Shown here in pieces: positions 1-10,428 of a stretch of 64,000 bases of DNA. The stretch covers positions 1-64,000 of the forward strand of contig NZ_FNNU01000004.1 in assembly GCF_900106975.1 (NCBI RefSeq), read 5' to 3'. A program made the position numbers and the translations under genes. Source of the DNA: Pseudomonas kuykendallii. Its GTDB lineage: Bacteria > Pseudomonadota > Gammaproteobacteria > Pseudomonadales > Pseudomonadaceae. Below the pieces are notes generated by a model, which was given only the letters and a program-made list of their open reading frames with translations, was not told the origin of the DNA and did no database searches. Numbering within the stretch: position 1 is the stretch's first letter; each line of letters begins with the position of its first letter.

Positions 1-284
1 AGGTTGGCTTCGATGCGGTCGGCGATCTTCAGCAGGATCAGCGAACGGTCCTGCACCGAGGTCTTGCCCCAGGCGTCGGCAGCGGCGTGCGCGGCGTCCA
101 GCGCCTTGTCGATGTCGGCCGCCGAGGAGCGTGGGAACTCGCCGATCACCGAGCCGTTCACCGGCGAGGTGTTGGTGAAGTACTGGCCGTCCACCGGCGG
201 CACGAACTCGCCACCGATGTAGTTGCCGTAGCGCGGTTTGAGGGTAACGACGGCGCCAGGGGTGTTGGGTTGGGCATAAATCAT
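1..284 (-). CDS. exaC: NAD+-dependent aldehyde dehydrogenase ExaC, N-terminal part (cut by window edge)
   Basis: Only the first 94 codons are present; the gene runs off the left edge. The N-terminus (MIYAQPNTPGAVV, then the KPRYGNYIGGEFVPP stretch) is what I know from Pseudomonas ExaC, the cytoplasmic aldehyde dehydrogenase that oxidises acetaldehyde made by the PQQ-dependent ethanol dehydrogenase. The start ATG at 284-282 is preceded by a good GAGGTAAG ribosome site. The upstream neighbour on the same strand is pqqF, which supports a role in PQQ-linked alcohol oxidation. Catalytic Cys and Glu lie outside the window, so activity cannot be judged from here. Confidence 0.9.
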   Translation of the reverse strand, partial: MIYAQPNTPGAVVTLKPRYGNYIGGEFVPPVDGQYFTNTSPVNGSVIGEFPRSSAADIDKALDAAHAAADAWGKTSVQDRSLILLKIADRIEAN

Positions 285-307
285 GATGCTTACCTCGTTG
301 TTGTTCT

Positions 308-328
308 GATCCGCTCGGTGAGCGGATC
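308..328. promoter_or_regulatory. Perfect inverted repeat upstream of exaC
   Basis: GATCCGCTC and GAGCGGATC form a perfect 9-bp inverted repeat with a 3-base spacer, 24-44 bases before the exaC start codon and inside the 221-base pqqF-exaC intergenic region (285-505). No T-tract follows on either strand, so it does not look like an intrinsic terminator. An operator or a 5' UTR hairpin is possible. I do not recognise it as a known regulator site. Confidence 0.4.
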
Positions 329-505
329 CCGATTGATCGGTGTCCTGCGCTCTAGCCTATTCCGCCGGAGGCCGACCACGACTCGTCAATTGGTAGTAGA
401 TGGCTCCCTTGAGAGCGTCAAGCCGGCGCGCAGAAAGCCCGGAATTAGCGGCGACTGGATGGGAAGCACAGCCCCGCTGCGCGTCAATCAACCGCAATGC
501 GCCGC

Positions 506-2992
506 TCAGCCGAGCGACCAGCGCGGATCCGGTGGCGCCGCGTTGGCCAGCGCCAGCCAGCCGGCCTGTGCCTGGCGCACGCAAGCCAGGGCGTCGAGCA
601 GCGCCGCACGATTCAGCTCCTGCACACACCGGGCGATCCGCTCGGCAGGCTGCTTGCCCGGCTGTGCGTAAAGCGCCCAGCGCGCTTCGGCCAGGGCGCG
701 GAAGGTCGCGGGCGGCTGCCACAACTGCGCCGCCATCGGTTCGCGGAGCGTCTCCAGCGCCTCGTCGGTGAGTTGCCCGAGGCGCTCTTGCTGCCCTTCG
801 AGAAATGCCAGCAGATGCCCGAAAATCTCCGCCACCGAGGCCTTCGGCGATTGCACGGCGAACAGCAGGCCGGCCTCCTCGCCCACCTGCCGATAGCCGC
901 AATAGACGCCGTAACCCAGCTGCAAATCGGTGCGCATGTACGTGTAGAAAGCCCCCTGCAGCACATTGCCCAACAAGCGCCAGGCGGCTTCAGCCGGGGC
1001 ATCGAGACCCGCTTGCCGGGCGAAGAGCAGCAAGGCCTGCTCCTTCTGCCCGGCCACTTCGATCCAGCGGCAGGTGGATCGGACGTTTACCGCCGACACC
1101 CCTTCGAAAAGCCCCTGGCCCGGCAGCTCGCCCAGAACGGCATTGATCGTTGGCGAAGGCTGGCCCAGACCGAAGGCGTCCCAACGGGCCTGGTGGTACA
1201 GCGCCCTCCACGCGCCGGGAAGCGCGTCCGCCGGCAATTCCGCCACCGACACCGAGCCTTGCAGCGCGCCAGGCAGTTCATCGAGCAACTGTCGCAGGAG
1301 CATCCCGCCGGCAGCTCGTGGCGCCGGGTCCAGCGCGTCGCGCCAGTCTTCCGCGGTGGGCTGCCGCAGGATTTTCAGCGCCTCCGGCAGAACCCGATCC
1401 ACCACGCTGGCCAGGCCGCCAAGGCTGAGCACCCAGTCCCGTGCCGAGCATTGCAAGCGCAGCTCGACACCGGCCTCGCCGGCGGCTTGGACGAGCGGTG
1501 CCAGCGCCGCCTGCGCGGCACCGGCAAACACATCGGCAACCGGCGTCGACCAGCGCCAGCGCAGGAACAGCGCCGCGTGCCCGGGCGGAATGTCCGCGTC
1601 GTTCTGCCAGCGTAGCCCCGCAGGTACTGGACATACGGCGCGCGGCGCAGCAGCCGATTTCAGAAACGGGTTGCGCTCGGGCAGGCACCAGGCGACGGGC
1701 GCTCCGCGCGCACGGGACAATCCTTTCGAGCATCGGGCGCGCAACGCGAAGCCTGGCCGTTCCAGCAGCGGCAGCTCGCGCGTCGAGGTGACCACCGACA
1801 CCATCGCGCCTGGCGTCAACTGCGTCAGCAAGGCGGCTAACGCGGGCGCCTCGACAGGCTCGTTGCCGCCCTTCTCGACCGCCATTCGCACCGCATCGAG
1901 GGCCGAGCAGGTCTGCCAACGGACGGAACGGATTAGGAACTCCTGCTCGCGCACGTCTGCCCAGTCGCTCCGGGTAGCGAAGAACTCCAGCCACGAAAAC
2001 AGCAGCGTGACGATCTCGCTCCAGGTCGCCTCATCGGCCGACGCGCCCTCGATATCGATGGCGATCAGCGCCTGATCATCCGCCCGATAAACCCGCCGCG
2101 GCGAAACCCGCTCGGCGTATCCCCGCTCGCGCAACGTCGCCTGCAAGCCGCCTGACGGGGCACTGCGCAGCACCCGGAACAGGCACTCCAGCGCGGCGCC
2201 CGCCGCGGTCGGCAGCACCAGCGGGAAGTACAGCGCGAGCTGCGTCGGACCAGGCGCCTGCACCTCGACATGCGCCGGTTCCAGCCTTAAAGCCGGCGGC
2301 TGGGTGGAGACCCGGGCGCCTGGCGCAAGGTGCCGGCCATGCCGCTTGGCGAGGGCCGCTAAGGCGTCCAGTGGTTGCGCACCGGCGATCAGCACATGCG
2401 CCTGTCCCGCGTGATAGAAACGCCGATGGAAGCCATGCAACGCCTGCTGGAACGTCTCCTCCTCTACCGGCAGCGTCTCGCGGTTGCCGGCGTGGAAGTC
2501 GCCGAACGGGTGATGCGCCGCGAGCGCCAGGCCGAGCGCCCCATCCATCAGCGTTTCACGGTCCTCGCCGCGGGCGAGGAATTCGGCCTGCAGCACCTCG
2601 CGTTCGCGCCTCTGTGCGCCCGGATCGAGCGCCGGGCGCGCCAGCATGTCGAACAGCCGCGCCAGCGCGCCGTCCAGCGCGAGCGGAGGCACTTCGCAGA
2701 AGAAATCGGTGTGGCGCGCCTGGGTACTGGCATTCACCTGACCGCCGACGCCCTGTACGAACGCCATCAGTCCCTGGTCGGCGGGAAATCCCGCGCTGTC
2801 GAGAAACAGCAGGTGTTCGAGGAAATGCGCCAGCCCGGGATACTCGCGCGGCTCGTCGTGGCTGCCGGCGGCCACCCGCACCCAAGCCGCGCAATGCTGG
2901 GCCTGGGGCACCTGCAGCAGCGTCACGGCGAGGCCGTTATCCAGCGTCATGCGGCGCTGGATAACAGGCGCGTGCTCAGCGATATCGGTCAT
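506..2992 (-). CDS. pqqF: PqqF-like M16 zinc metallopeptidase (PQQ biosynthesis)
   Basis: This is an 828-residue pitrilysin-family (M16) protein. The inverted zinc motif HxxEH is at residues 56-60 (HFLEH), with a likely third ligand Glu137 in an EVLQAEF stretch about 77 residues later. M16 proteins have an active N-terminal half and a degenerate C-terminal half, and the second half here has no HxxEH. In Pseudomonas this length and position beside exa/pqq genes fits PqqF, which trims or degrades the PqqA precursor peptide. pqqA-E are not in the window, so they must lie left of exaC or elsewhere. It lies upstream of exaC on the same strand with a 221-base gap, so exaC may have its own promoter. 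The start ATG at 2992 has only a weak ribosome site (AAGGACCG). Confidence 0.85.
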   Translation of the reverse strand: MTDIAEHAPVIQRRMTLDNGLAVTLLQVPQAQHCAAWVRVAAGSHDEPREYPGLAHFLEHLLFLDSAGFPADQGLMAFVQGVGGQVNASTQARHTDFFCEVPPLALDGALARLFDMLARPALDPGAQRREREVLQAEFLARGEDRETLMDGALGLALAAHHPFGDFHAGNRETLPVEEETFQQALHGFHRRFYHAGQAHVLIAGAQPLDALAALAKRHGRHLAPGARVSTQPPALRLEPAHVEVQAPGPTQLALYFPLVLPTAAGAALECLFRVLRSAPSGGLQATLRERGYAERVSPRRVYRADDQALIAIDIEGASADEATWSEIVTLLFSWLEFFATRSDWADVREQEFLIRSVRWQTCSALDAVRMAVEKGGNEPVEAPALAALLTQLTPGAMVSVVTSTRELPLLERPGFALRARCSKGLSRARGAPVAWCLPERNPFLKSAAAPRAVCPVPAGLRWQNDADIPPGHAALFLRWRWSTPVADVFAGAAQAALAPLVQAAGEAGVELRLQCSARDWVLSLGGLASVVDRVLPEALKILRQPTAEDWRDALDPAPRAAGGMLLRQLLDELPGALQGSVSVAELPADALPGAWRALYHQARWDAFGLGQPSPTINAVLGELPGQGLFEGVSAVNVRSTCRWIEVAGQKEQALLLFARQAGLDAPAEAAWRLLGNVLQGAFYTYMRTDLQLGYGVYCGYRQVGEEAGLLFAVQSPKASVAEIFGHLLAFLEGQQERLGQLTDEALETLREPMAAQLWQPPATFRALAEARWALYAQPGKQPAERIARCVQELNRAALLDALACVRQAQAGWLALANAAPPDPRWSLG

Positions 2993-3178
2993 GCAGCGGT
3001 CCTTGAGACGAGAGCCGCCAGCATCGGCGAGCGCGCAGGCGGAGGCAAGAATACCTTCGGCGCATCTAAAGGTGCCGTTGGGCGGTGGGGATGGCCCATG
3101 GCCGCATGCGGGGGAAACCTTTTCGCCGGGCAGGGTCTACTCCATACACGGACGCGTTCCGTTACCGAGGATAAGACG

Positions 3179-3358
3179 ATGTCTCCCGTACTCATGATCG
3201 TCATGCTGATATGCGCCTGGATGGCGGTTGCCCTCGCGATGCTCTGGGGCATGCTGCGGCTGACACGCCGGCACGCTCCAACCGCGAAGCAGAAGCCGCA
3301 GGAACCGCCTGTCGAGCGTCGCCGCCACGGCCATGGCCGGCCCCTGCACGGCCACTGA
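3179..3358 (+). CDS. Small membrane protein with His/Arg-rich tail, unknown function
   Basis: A 59-residue product: one strong membrane helix at about residues 4-26 (MIVMLICAWMAVALAMLWGM), then a basic cytoplasmic-type tail ending RRRHGHGRPLHGH. A GAGG ribosome site lies 8 bases before ATG and an intrinsic terminator follows 27 bases after the stop, which supports a real, separately transcribed small gene. The histidine-rich tail could bind a metal, but this is only inference. I do not recognise a family. Confidence 0.6.
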   Translation: MSPVLMIVMLICAWMAVALAMLWGMLRLTRRHAPTAKQKPQEPPVERRRHGHGRPLHGH

Positions 3359-3384
3359 GCGCCGCTTCCACTCCCAATGAAAAA

Positions 3385-3414
3385 GGGCTGACCGCGAGGT
3401 CAGCCCTTTTTTTT
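3385..3414 (+). terminator. Rho-independent terminator
   Basis: GGGCTGACC-GCGA-GGTCAGCCC, a perfect 9-bp stem with a 4-base loop, is followed by eight T. It terminates the small membrane protein gene on the + strand. The four A before the stem (3381-3384) could give weak termination on the other strand. Confidence 0.9.
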
Positions 3415-3553
3415 GCGCCTCGCATCGGACGAGGCTGAATGAGAAAGCGGCAGGCCCCGGAACGGGCTGCCGACGGCCTGAGTGTCGCGCTGGCCATTTG
3501 GGGACGGCGCGATGATAACTGTTCATCCATACAGCCTTCAACCATGCGCGACG

Positions 3554-3805
3554 TCACTCGTCCGGTTCGTCATCCGCGCCGAAACAGGGAATGCCCTCTT
3601 CGTCGATGGTGGTGATGCGGTCGATGATGGCCGCTGCCGTGCGTTCCGCGGTTGGCAGATCGGGGAATTCGACGTTGGCGGTGATCTCGTAGACCCCGTC
3701 ATGCAGGCCCCTCTCGCCGAGCACCATCACGAAGGCCTTGATGGTGTTGCCATCCTGCATCGCACCGGACCAGGCACGGTGATTATCGAAAACGCGTTGA
3801 CCCAT
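3554..3805 (-). CDS. Conserved hypothetical protein, 83 aa
   Basis: Begins MGQRVFDNHRAWSG and ends in an acidic tail (GADDEPDE). The ATG at 3805 has a strong AGGAGAG ribosome site 6-7 bases upstream, which decides this start over longer in-frame readings. The protein has no signal peptide or membrane helix and a mixed alpha/beta composition. It is divergent from fdhD, with 169 bases between the two starts. Family not recognised. Confidence 0.65.
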   Translation of the reverse strand: MGQRVFDNHRAWSGAMQDGNTIKAFVMVLGERGLHDGVYEITANVEFPDLPTAERTAAAIIDRITTIDEEGIPCFGADDEPDE

Positions 3806-3974
3806 GACGGACTCTCCTCGTTTCGCGGCGCGGGTGGCCGTTGAAAACATAGGAGGCGAGATGGCCCAGGAAGTTGCCTGATCGAAAGATGGGTAGATGT
3901 CCGAAGGTCTATTAGCCTTACAGTTAAAGAGGATATAAACTCGCCACCGCCAAATTGCCGCAGTGTGTTTTTTC

Positions 3975-4811
3975 ATGCCGACGCCGATCTCCAATTGCCG
4001 GTCCACGCCTCAGACGGAGGCGCTTCCTGACGTCTCCCATGCGTACCGATATGCCGAGATAGACGGCTCCCAGTCGTCCGGCGAAGCTGCCCTGGCGAGC
4101 GAAATCGCGCTGGCTATCAGCTACAACGGCCTGGCGCACGCGGTGATGATGGTGACGCCCGAGGCACTGGAGGATTTCGTGGTCGGCTTCACCCGAACCA
4201 GCGGAACCGTCCAGCGGATCGACGAAATCTACGACATTCGGATGGAAGGACACGGCGACGCCTGGCACGTAGACCTGCTCATCGGCAGCCGTGCCTTCTG
4301 GCAGTTGAAGCAGCAGCGCCGGCAGCTGGCCGGTAGCAGCGGCTGCGGACTCTGCGGTGTCGACAGCCTCGACCAGGCGCTGCCAACCCTCGCCGGCCTG
4401 CCCCGTTCGCCACTACCTGACGCCACGCACCTGCAGGGCCTGCGCGAACGCGTCGGCGAAGCGCAGTCACTGGCGCGGCGAAGCGGCGCGTTGCATGCCG
4501 CGCTGTTCGTCGATGACCACGGCGAGATACGCCTGTGCCGAGAGGACATCGGTCGCCACAACGCCCTCGACAAGCTGATAGGCGCGCTCGAACGCCAGCG
4601 CATCGACGCGGCCCGCGGCTTCGCGGTGGTCACCAGCCGTTGCGGCCTTGAACTGCTGCACAAGGCGGTGCGCGCCGGCCTCGGCACCCTGGTCAGCCTC
4701 GCCGCACCCACCGCACTGACGGTGGACTGGGCGCGCCGGCATAACCTCAACCTGATCCACCTGCCACAGCGCAGCGCTGCACGCGTCTACAGCCCGGCAC
4801 CCGGCGGCTGA
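3975..4811 (+). CDS. fdhD: FdhD sulfurtransferase, formate dehydrogenase accessory protein
   Basis: A 278-residue protein. In the FdhD family the protein passes sulfur from IscS to the molybdenum-bis-MGD cofactor before its insertion into formate dehydrogenase. The CGLCG motif at residues 124-128 provides the two conserved cysteines (Cys124, Cys127), and EDIGRHNALDK matches the family's EDVGRHxALDK signature. ATG at 3975 is chosen; an in-frame GTG at 3963 is possible and neither has a strong ribosome site. It lies 140 bases upstream of fdnG on the same strand, so co-expression with its client is likely. Confidence 0.92.
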   Translation: MPTPISNCRSTPQTEALPDVSHAYRYAEIDGSQSSGEAALASEIALAISYNGLAHAVMMVTPEALEDFVVGFTRTSGTVQRIDEIYDIRMEGHGDAWHVDLLIGSRAFWQLKQQRRQLAGSSGCGLCGVDSLDQALPTLAGLPRSPLPDATHLQGLRERVGEAQSLARRSGALHAALFVDDHGEIRLCREDIGRHNALDKLIGALERQRIDAARGFAVVTSRCGLELLHKAVRAGLGTLVSLAAPTALTVDWARRHNLNLIHLPQRSAARVYSPAPGG

Positions 4812-4951
4812 AACGCAACGACGCCAGCCCGGAGAACGCTGCCTGCGGACAGGTTCGGGCCTGAGAGAACGACAAAGACAAAGCAGAGCGTGGCCACAAG
4901 CACACGCTCATTCCGGCGCAAACCGTGATGCGCCGTTTTGGGGAGATCGAT

Positions 4952-7900
4952 ATGCAGATCGGCAGAAGACAGTTTTTCAAGCTATGCACCGTCGGTGCCG
5001 CCAGCGCGAGCGCCGCGACCCTTGGTTTCGCTCCTGGCGTCGCCCTCGCCAGCCAGTCGCGCCAGTACAAGCTGCTGCGCGCCCGTGAAACGCGCAACAA
5101 CTGCACCTACTGCTCGGTCGGTTGCGGTGTGCTCCTGTACAGCCTCGGCGACGGCGCGAAGAACGCCAAGGGCAAGATCTTTCACGTCGAGGGCGACCCG
5201 GATCACCCGGTCAGCCGCGGCTCGCTGTGCCCCAAGGGCTCCGGCCTGGTGGACTTCATCAACAGCCCGGACCGCCTGAAATACCCCGAAGTCCGCGAGC
5301 CCGGCAGCAACGAATGGAAGCGCATCGGCTGGGACGAGGCCATCGAGCGCATCGCACGCCTGATGAAGGACGATCGCGACGCCAACTTCATCGAGCGCAA
5401 CGACAAGGGCCAACTGGTGAACCGCTGGGCCAGCACCGGCTTCCTTGGCTCCTCCGCCGCCAGTAACGAAACCGGCATCCTCGACGTCAAGTTCGCCCGC
5501 GGCCTGGGCATGGTCCACCTGGAAAACCAGGCCCGCCTCTGCCATGGCCCCTCCGTCGCCGGCCTCGCGCCCTCGTTCGGGCGTGGTGCGATGACCAACA
5601 ACTGGGTCGACATCAAGAACGCCGACGTCATCCTGGTGATGGGCGGCAACCCGGCCGAGGCCCATCCGGTGGGCTTCAAATGGGCGGTCGAGGCGAAGAT
5701 CCACAACAACGCCCATCTGATGGTGGTGGATCCGCGCTTCAACCGTACCGCCGCCGTAGCCGATTTCTATTCGCCGATCCGTGCCGGTGCCGACTCGGCC
5801 TTCCTGCTCGGGGTCGCCCACTACCTGTTGAGCAACGACCGCATCCAGCACGAATACGTCAGGGCCTACACCAATGCGCCGCTGATCGTGCGCGAGGACT
5901 ACGGCTTCGACGACGGGCTGTTCAGTGGCTACGACGCCGACAAGCGCGCCTACGACCGCGCCTCCTGGACCTACGAGCTGGGCGAGGATGGCTATGCCCT
6001 GCGCGACGAGACGCTGCAGCACCCGCGTTGCGTGTTCAACCTGCTGAAGAAGCACGTCGAGCGCTACACGCCGGAGATGGTGAGCAGCATCTGCGGCACC
6101 CCAATAAAGGACTTCCTGCACGTCTGCGAGAAGCTCGCGTCCACCAGTGTCCCCGACCGCACCACCAGCATCCTCTACGCGCTGGGCTGGACACACCATG
6201 TCGGTGGCTCGCAGATCATCCGCGCCTCGGCCATCGTGCAGTTGCTGCTCGGCAACATCGGCATGCCCGGCGGCGGCATCAACGCGCTGCGCGGCCATTC
6301 CAACGTGCAGGGCTTCACCGATCTCGGCGTGCTGGCGAACATGCTGCCGGGCTACCTGACGCTGCCGAGCGAAAGCCAGCAGTCGTTGCAGGCCTACCTG
6401 GACGAGCGCACGCCGAAGACCCTGGTGGATAAACAGATCAACTTCTGGCGCAACACGCCGAAGTTCATGGTCAGCTTCCTCAAGGGCATGTATGGCGAGA
6501 ACGCCACCGCTGAGAACGACTTCGGCTACGACTGGCTGCCCAAGTGGGACCGCGCCTACGACGTGATGGCCTACGTCGAGCAGATGCACAAGGGCCAGGT
6601 CAACGGCTACGTCGTGCAGGGTTTCAACCTGATCGCCGCCGCGGCGTCCTCGGGTAAGGTGCGCGAGGGGCTGGCGAAGCTCAAGTACCTGGTGGTGATC
6701 GATCCGCTGACCACCGAGACCTCGTCCTTCTGGCAGAACCACGGCGAGTTCAACGACGTCGATCCGGCGCAGATCCAGACCACCGTGTTCCGCCTGCCGT
6801 CGTCCTGCTTCGCCGAGGAAGATGGCTCGATCGCCAACTCCGCGCGCTGGCTGCAATGGCACGCCGCGGCGCAGCCGCCACCGTTCGAGGCGCAGCACGA
6901 CGGCAGGATACTCGGCAGCCTGATGACCAGGATCCGCGAGTTGTACCAGCAGGAAGGCGGCACCTGCCCCGAGCCCCTGCTGAAGCTGGACTGGCATTAC
7001 CACGACCCGAAGAGTCCGCATTCGGAAGAGCTGGCCAAGCAGATCAACGGCTACGCCCTGGCCGATCTCTACGACGACAGCGGCAAGCCGATCGCGAAAA
7101 AAGGCGAACTGCTTTCCAGCTTCGCCCATCTGCGCGACGACGGCAGCACCAGCAGCCTGTGCTGGATCTACACCGGCCAATGGACGCCCGCCGGGAACAT
7201 GATGGCGCGTCGCGACAACACCGACACCGGCTTCGGCAACACCCCGGGCTGGGCCTTCGCCTGGCCGGCGAACCGCCGTCTGCTCTACAACCGCGCCTCG
7301 GCGGACCCAAGCGGCAAGCCGTGGGACCCGAAGCGCGCCTTCCTGCACTGGGACGGCAACGCCTGGGCCGGCGCCGACGTGCCCGATTACCCGGTCGGAT
7401 CGCCACCGAACAGCGGCGTGAGCCCGTTCATCATGCTGCAGGACGGCGTCGGCCACCTGTTCTCGATGGGCGCGCTGGTCGACGGCCCGTTCCCCGAGCA
7501 CTACGAGCCGGAGGAAAGCCCGATTCCGGCCAACCCGCTGCATTCCGGCAGCGGCAAGAGCCCGGTGACGCGCATCTTCAAGGATGACCTGCCGAGCTTC
7601 GGCGGCCGCGAGGATTTCCCCTACGTGGCGACGTCGTACTCGATCACCGAGATGTTCCGCCACTGGACCAAGCACTCGCGGCTGAACGCCATCGTGCAGC
7701 CCGAACAGTTCGTCGAGATCAGCGAGAAGCTCGCCGCCAGCAAGGGCATCGCCGCCGGCGACACGGTCAAGGTGTCCAGCCAGCGTGGCTATATCCGCGG
7801 CAAGGCGGTGGTCACCAAGCGCGTGATGACGCTGCAGGTAGCCGGGCAGGAAGTGGAACAGGTCGGCATCCCGGTGCACTGGGGCTTCGAGGGGGTAACC

Positions 7901-8002
7901 CGCAAAGGCTTCCTGGCCAACATCCTGAGCCCGCGTGTGGGTGACGCCAACACGCAAACCCCGGAATACAAGGCCTTCCTTGTCAACGTCGAGAAGGCCT
8001 GA
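4952..8002 (+). CDS. fdnG: Formate dehydrogenase-N/O type catalytic alpha subunit, Cys variant
   Basis: A 1016-residue periplasmic molybdenum bis-MGD enzyme that oxidises formate to CO2 and passes electrons to FdnH. The Tat motif GRRQFFK is at residues 4-10, followed by a hydrophobic stretch ending AxA. The [4Fe-4S] site is Cys51, Cys54, Cys58, Cys93. At residue 197, where E. coli FdnG has selenocysteine 196 (UGA), this gene has a TGC cysteine codon at 5540-5542, followed by the conserved HGP, so it is read as one uninterrupted frame. ATG at 4952 follows GGGGAG and gives an N-terminus starting directly with the Tat signal. The gene is followed after 11 bases by fdnH. Length matches E. coli FdnG (1015). 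Confidence 0.95.
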   Translation: MQIGRRQFFKLCTVGAASASAATLGFAPGVALASQSRQYKLLRARETRNNCTYCSVGCGVLLYSLGDGAKNAKGKIFHVEGDPDHPVSRGSLCPKGSGLVDFINSPDRLKYPEVREPGSNEWKRIGWDEAIERIARLMKDDRDANFIERNDKGQLVNRWASTGFLGSSAASNETGILDVKFARGLGMVHLENQARLCHGPSVAGLAPSFGRGAMTNNWVDIKNADVILVMGGNPAEAHPVGFKWAVEAKIHNNAHLMVVDPRFNRTAAVADFYSPIRAGADSAFLLGVAHYLLSNDRIQHEYVRAYTNAPLIVREDYGFDDGLFSGYDADKRAYDRASWTYELGEDGYALRDETLQHPRCVFNLLKKHVERYTPEMVSSICGTPIKDFLHVCEKLASTSVPDRTTSILYALGWTHHVGGSQIIRASAIVQLLLGNIGMPGGGINALRGHSNVQGFTDLGVLANMLPGYLTLPSESQQSLQAYLDERTPKTLVDKQINFWRNTPKFMVSFLKGMYGENATAENDFGYDWLPKWDRAYDVMAYVEQMHKGQVNGYVVQGFNLIAAAASSGKVREGLAKLKYLVVIDPLTTETSSFWQNHGEFNDVDPAQIQTTVFRLPSSCFAEEDGSIANSARWLQWHAAAQPPPFEAQHDGRILGSLMTRIRELYQQEGGTCPEPLLKLDWHYHDPKSPHSEELAKQINGYALADLYDDSGKPIAKKGELLSSFAHLRDDGSTSSLCWIYTGQWTPAGNMMARRDNTDTGFGNTPGWAFAWPANRRLLYNRASADPSGKPWDPKRAFLHWDGNAWAGADVPDYPVGSPPNSGVSPFIMLQDGVGHLFSMGALVDGPFPEHYEPEESPIPANPLHSGSGKSPVTRIFKDDLPSFGGREDFPYVATSYSITEMFRHWTKHSRLNAIVQPEQFVEISEKLAASKGIAAGDTVKVSSQRGYIRGKAVVTKRVMTLQVAGQEVEQVGIPVHWGFEGVTRKGFLANILSPRVGDANTQTPEYKAFLVNVEKA

Positions 8003-8013
8003 GGAAACCCGTC

Positions 8014-8907
8014 ATGTCCATGCAGTCCCAAGACATCATCAAACGCTCCGCCACCAGTGCGCTGACCCCGCCTCCCCACGCCCGCGACCAGCAGGCGGAA
8101 GTGGCCAAACTGATCGACGTGAGCATCTGCATCGGCTGCAAGGCCTGCCAGGTGGCGTGCTCCGAATGGAACGACCTGCGTGACGAGGTCGGCGAGAACT
8201 TCGGCGTCTACGACAACCCGCGCGACCTGTCGGCAGAAACCTGGACGCTGATGCGTTTCGCCGAGTACGAGAACAGCGAGTCCGGCAAGCTGGAATGGCT
8301 GATCCGCAAGGACGGCTGCATGCACTGCGCCGATCCCGGCTGCCTCAAGGCCTGCCCGAGCCCCGGCGCGATCGTGCAGTACGCCAACGGCATCGTCGAC
8401 TTCCAGTCCGAGCACTGCATCGGCTGCGGCTACTGCGTCGCCGGTTGCCCGTTCAACGTCCCGCGCCTGAGTGGCAAGGACAACAAGGCCTACAAGTGCA
8501 CGCTCTGCGTCGACCGCGTATCGGTCGGTCAGGAACCCTCCTGCGTGAAGACCTGCCCGACCGGCGCGATCAACTTCGGCAGCAAGGCCGACATGCAGTT
8601 TCTCGCCGGCCAGCGCGTGGCCGAGCTGAACGGCCGCGGCTTCGCCAACGCCGGGCTGTACGACCCGCAAGGCGTAGGCGGCACCCACGTGATGTACGTG
8701 CTGCACCACGCCGACAAGCCCGAGCTGTACCACAACCTGCCCAAGGACCCGCGCATCAGCACGGCGATCCAGGGCTGGAAAGGCTGGCTCAAACCGATAG
8801 CCGCGGCGGCTTTCTTCGCCACCATCGCCGGCACCCTGTTCCATTACGTCGGTGTCGGCGCGCAGACCCTGGACCCTGAACAAGAAGACGAGGAGGAACA
8901 GGCATGA
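8014..8907 (+). CDS. fdnH: Formate dehydrogenase beta subunit, four [4Fe-4S] clusters
   Basis: A 297-residue electron-transfer subunit. Cysteine clusters of ferredoxin type appear in order: [37 protein letters not shown], and CTLC...CVKTCP, giving sites for four [4Fe-4S] clusters. One C-terminal membrane helix (about residues 252-272) anchors it, as in FdnH, where the helix crosses the membrane and the bulk is periplasmic. A GAGGAAA ribosome site precedes ATG at 8014. The stop overlaps the fdnI start (ATGA), so translation is coupled. Confidence 0.95.
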   Translation: MSMQSQDIIKRSATSALTPPPHARDQQAEVAKLIDVSICIGCKACQVACSEWNDLRDEVGENFGVYDNPRDLSAETWTLMRFAEYENSESGKLEWLIRKDGCMHCADPGCLKACPSPGAIVQYANGIVDFQSEHCIGCGYCVAGCPFNVPRLSGKDNKAYKCTLCVDRVSVGQEPSCVKTCPTGAINFGSKADMQFLAGQRVAELNGRGFANAGLYDPQGVGGTHVMYVLHHADKPELYHNLPKDPRISTAIQGWKGWLKPIAAAAFFATIAGTLFHYVGVGAQTLDPEQEDEEEQA

Positions 8908-9539
8908 AGCGGAAAAACGCGATCCTGCGCACGCCCTACACGGTACGCATGTGCCACTGGCTGATGGTCGTCTGCTTCTTCTTCGTCGCGATGTCGGGCC
9001 TGTCGTGGTTCTTCCCCTCGCTGAGCTGGCTCAACAGCCTGCTCGGCGGCCCTCAGCTCGCGCGCATCCTGCACCCGTTCATGGGTGTGCTGATCTTCCT
9101 GTTCCTCGCCTACCTGTTCATGCGGCTGGTGCGCCACAACCTCCCGGAACCCGGCGACAGCAAGTGGTTCGCCGAAATCGGCCAGGTGCTCAAGGGCGAT
9201 CACAACGAAGAGCTGGACACCGGCAAGTACAACGCCGGGCAGAAGGTGCTTTTCTGGGGAATCATGGGCCTGATCTCGCTGCTGCTGATCAGTGGCGTGC
9301 TGATCTGGCGGCCGTATTTCGCCCCGCTGTTCTCGATTCCGACGATCCGTATCGGCCTGTTCCTCCACGCCCTCGCCGGCATCCTGCTGATGCTGCTGGT
9401 GATCGGCCACATCTACCTGGCCTTCTGGGTGAAGGGCTCGGTGGACGCCATGTCCAGCGGCTACGTCAGCCGCAAATGGGCGCGCACCCACCACCCGCGC
9501 TGGTACCGCCAGGTCACCGGCAAGAAGGACGCACCATGA
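8904..9539 (+). CDS. fdnI: Formate dehydrogenase gamma subunit, cytochrome b556
   Basis: A 211-residue integral membrane protein with four predicted helices that carries two b-type hemes and delivers formate electrons to the quinone pool. Candidate heme ligands are the histidines in CHWLMV, LHPFMG, LHALAG and GHIYLAF. It overlaps fdnH by ATGA (8904-8907) and fdhE by ATGA (9536-9539), so the genes form a tight operon. Confidence 0.95.
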   Translation: MKRKNAILRTPYTVRMCHWLMVVCFFFVAMSGLSWFFPSLSWLNSLLGGPQLARILHPFMGVLIFLFLAYLFMRLVRHNLPEPGDSKWFAEIGQVLKGDHNEELDTGKYNAGQKVLFWGIMGLISLLLISGVLIWRPYFAPLFSIPTIRIGLFLHALAGILLMLLVIGHIYLAFWVKGSVDAMSSGYVSRKWARTHHPRWYRQVTGKKDAP

Positions 9540-10426
9540 ACAGCATCAGGCTGACCCCGGTCGAGCAGCCCCGCGGCGGCATCGGCCGGATCGAGCCGCT
9601 GCTGCTGCCACGTCTCGACGGTCTTTACAGCCGTCGCGCCTCGCGCCTGCGGGCCCTCGCCGAGGGCCACGCGATGGCTGACTACCTGAACTTCGTCGCG
9701 CGCATCGCCGCTGCGCAGCAGCGGTTGCTGGAACGCGCACCGCTGCCCGCGGAGGTCGGAACGCGGCTGGCGCCCGACGACGGGGCCCCCCTGGACGCCC
9801 TCAGGTTGCCGCGCGCCCCGTACTGGCAGCAATTGCTGCACGGGCTCGCCGATGAGTTGCTGGGCGACGCCACGCCGCCTGTGCGCAAGGTGCTGGAAGG
9901 CTTGCGCGAGCAGTCGCCCGCGCAACTGGAAACGCTGGCCGACGCCCTGCTTGGCGGCCGCCATGCCGAGCTCGGCAGCGATCGCGCGCTGTTCCTCTGG
10001 AGCGCCCTGTCGCTGTACTGGACGCAACTGGCCGCGCGCCTGCCGCTGCATGCCAGCGCCGGCCCCGGCGGGCAACGCCAGCTGTGCCCGATGTGCGCCC
10101 AGTCACCCGCCGTCAGCGTGATCATCGACGGCCTGCGCTACCTGCACTGCGGCCTCTGCGAAAGCCGCTGGCACATGGTCCGCGCCACCTGCAGCAATTG
10201 CGAGCATACCGGGCCGCTCGACTATTGGTCGCTGGACAGCGAGAACGCCACGATCAAGGCGGAGAGCTGCAACGAGTGCGAGAGCTACCTCAAGGTGCTC
10301 TACCTCGATCGCGATCATCAGCTCGAAGCCATCGCCGACGACCTCGCCAGCCTCGCGCTGGATGCGGACGTGGAGCGCGAGGGCTTCGCCCGCAGCGGCC
10401 TCAATCCCTTCCTGTTGCCCGGCTGA
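9536..10426 (+). CDS. fdhE: FdhE, formate dehydrogenase assembly protein
   Basis: A 296-residue cytoplasmic rubredoxin-like protein required for assembly and quality control of Tat-exported formate dehydrogenases; it interacts with the alpha and beta subunits. Four CxxC motifs are visible in the C-terminal half (CPMC, CGLC, CSNC, CNEC), as expected for iron binding in this family. The start ATG overlaps the fdnI stop. The last codons are followed after two bases by the moaA-like GTG start. Confidence 0.92.
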   Translation: MNSIRLTPVEQPRGGIGRIEPLLLPRLDGLYSRRASRLRALAEGHAMADYLNFVARIAAAQQRLLERAPLPAEVGTRLAPDDGAPLDALRLPRAPYWQQLLHGLADELLGDATPPVRKVLEGLREQSPAQLETLADALLGGRHAELGSDRALFLWSALSLYWTQLAARLPLHASAGPGGQRQLCPMCAQSPAVSVIIDGLRYLHCGLCESRWHMVRATCSNCEHTGPLDYWSLDSENATIKAESCNECESYLKVLYLDRDHQLEAIADDLASLALDADVEREGFARSGLNPFLLPG

Positions 10427-10428
10427 CG

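Noticed and set aside
5540-5542. Possible UGA selenocysteine codon in fdnG
   Set aside because: The codon is TGC, so there is no UGA to recode; recorded as the Cys variant instead.
4982-7957. 991-codon open frame antisense to fdnG
   Set aside because: It is a shadow of the high-GC fdnG gene; its composition is Arg/Ala/Val/Gly/His-rich, with no domain, while fdnG is fully recognisable.
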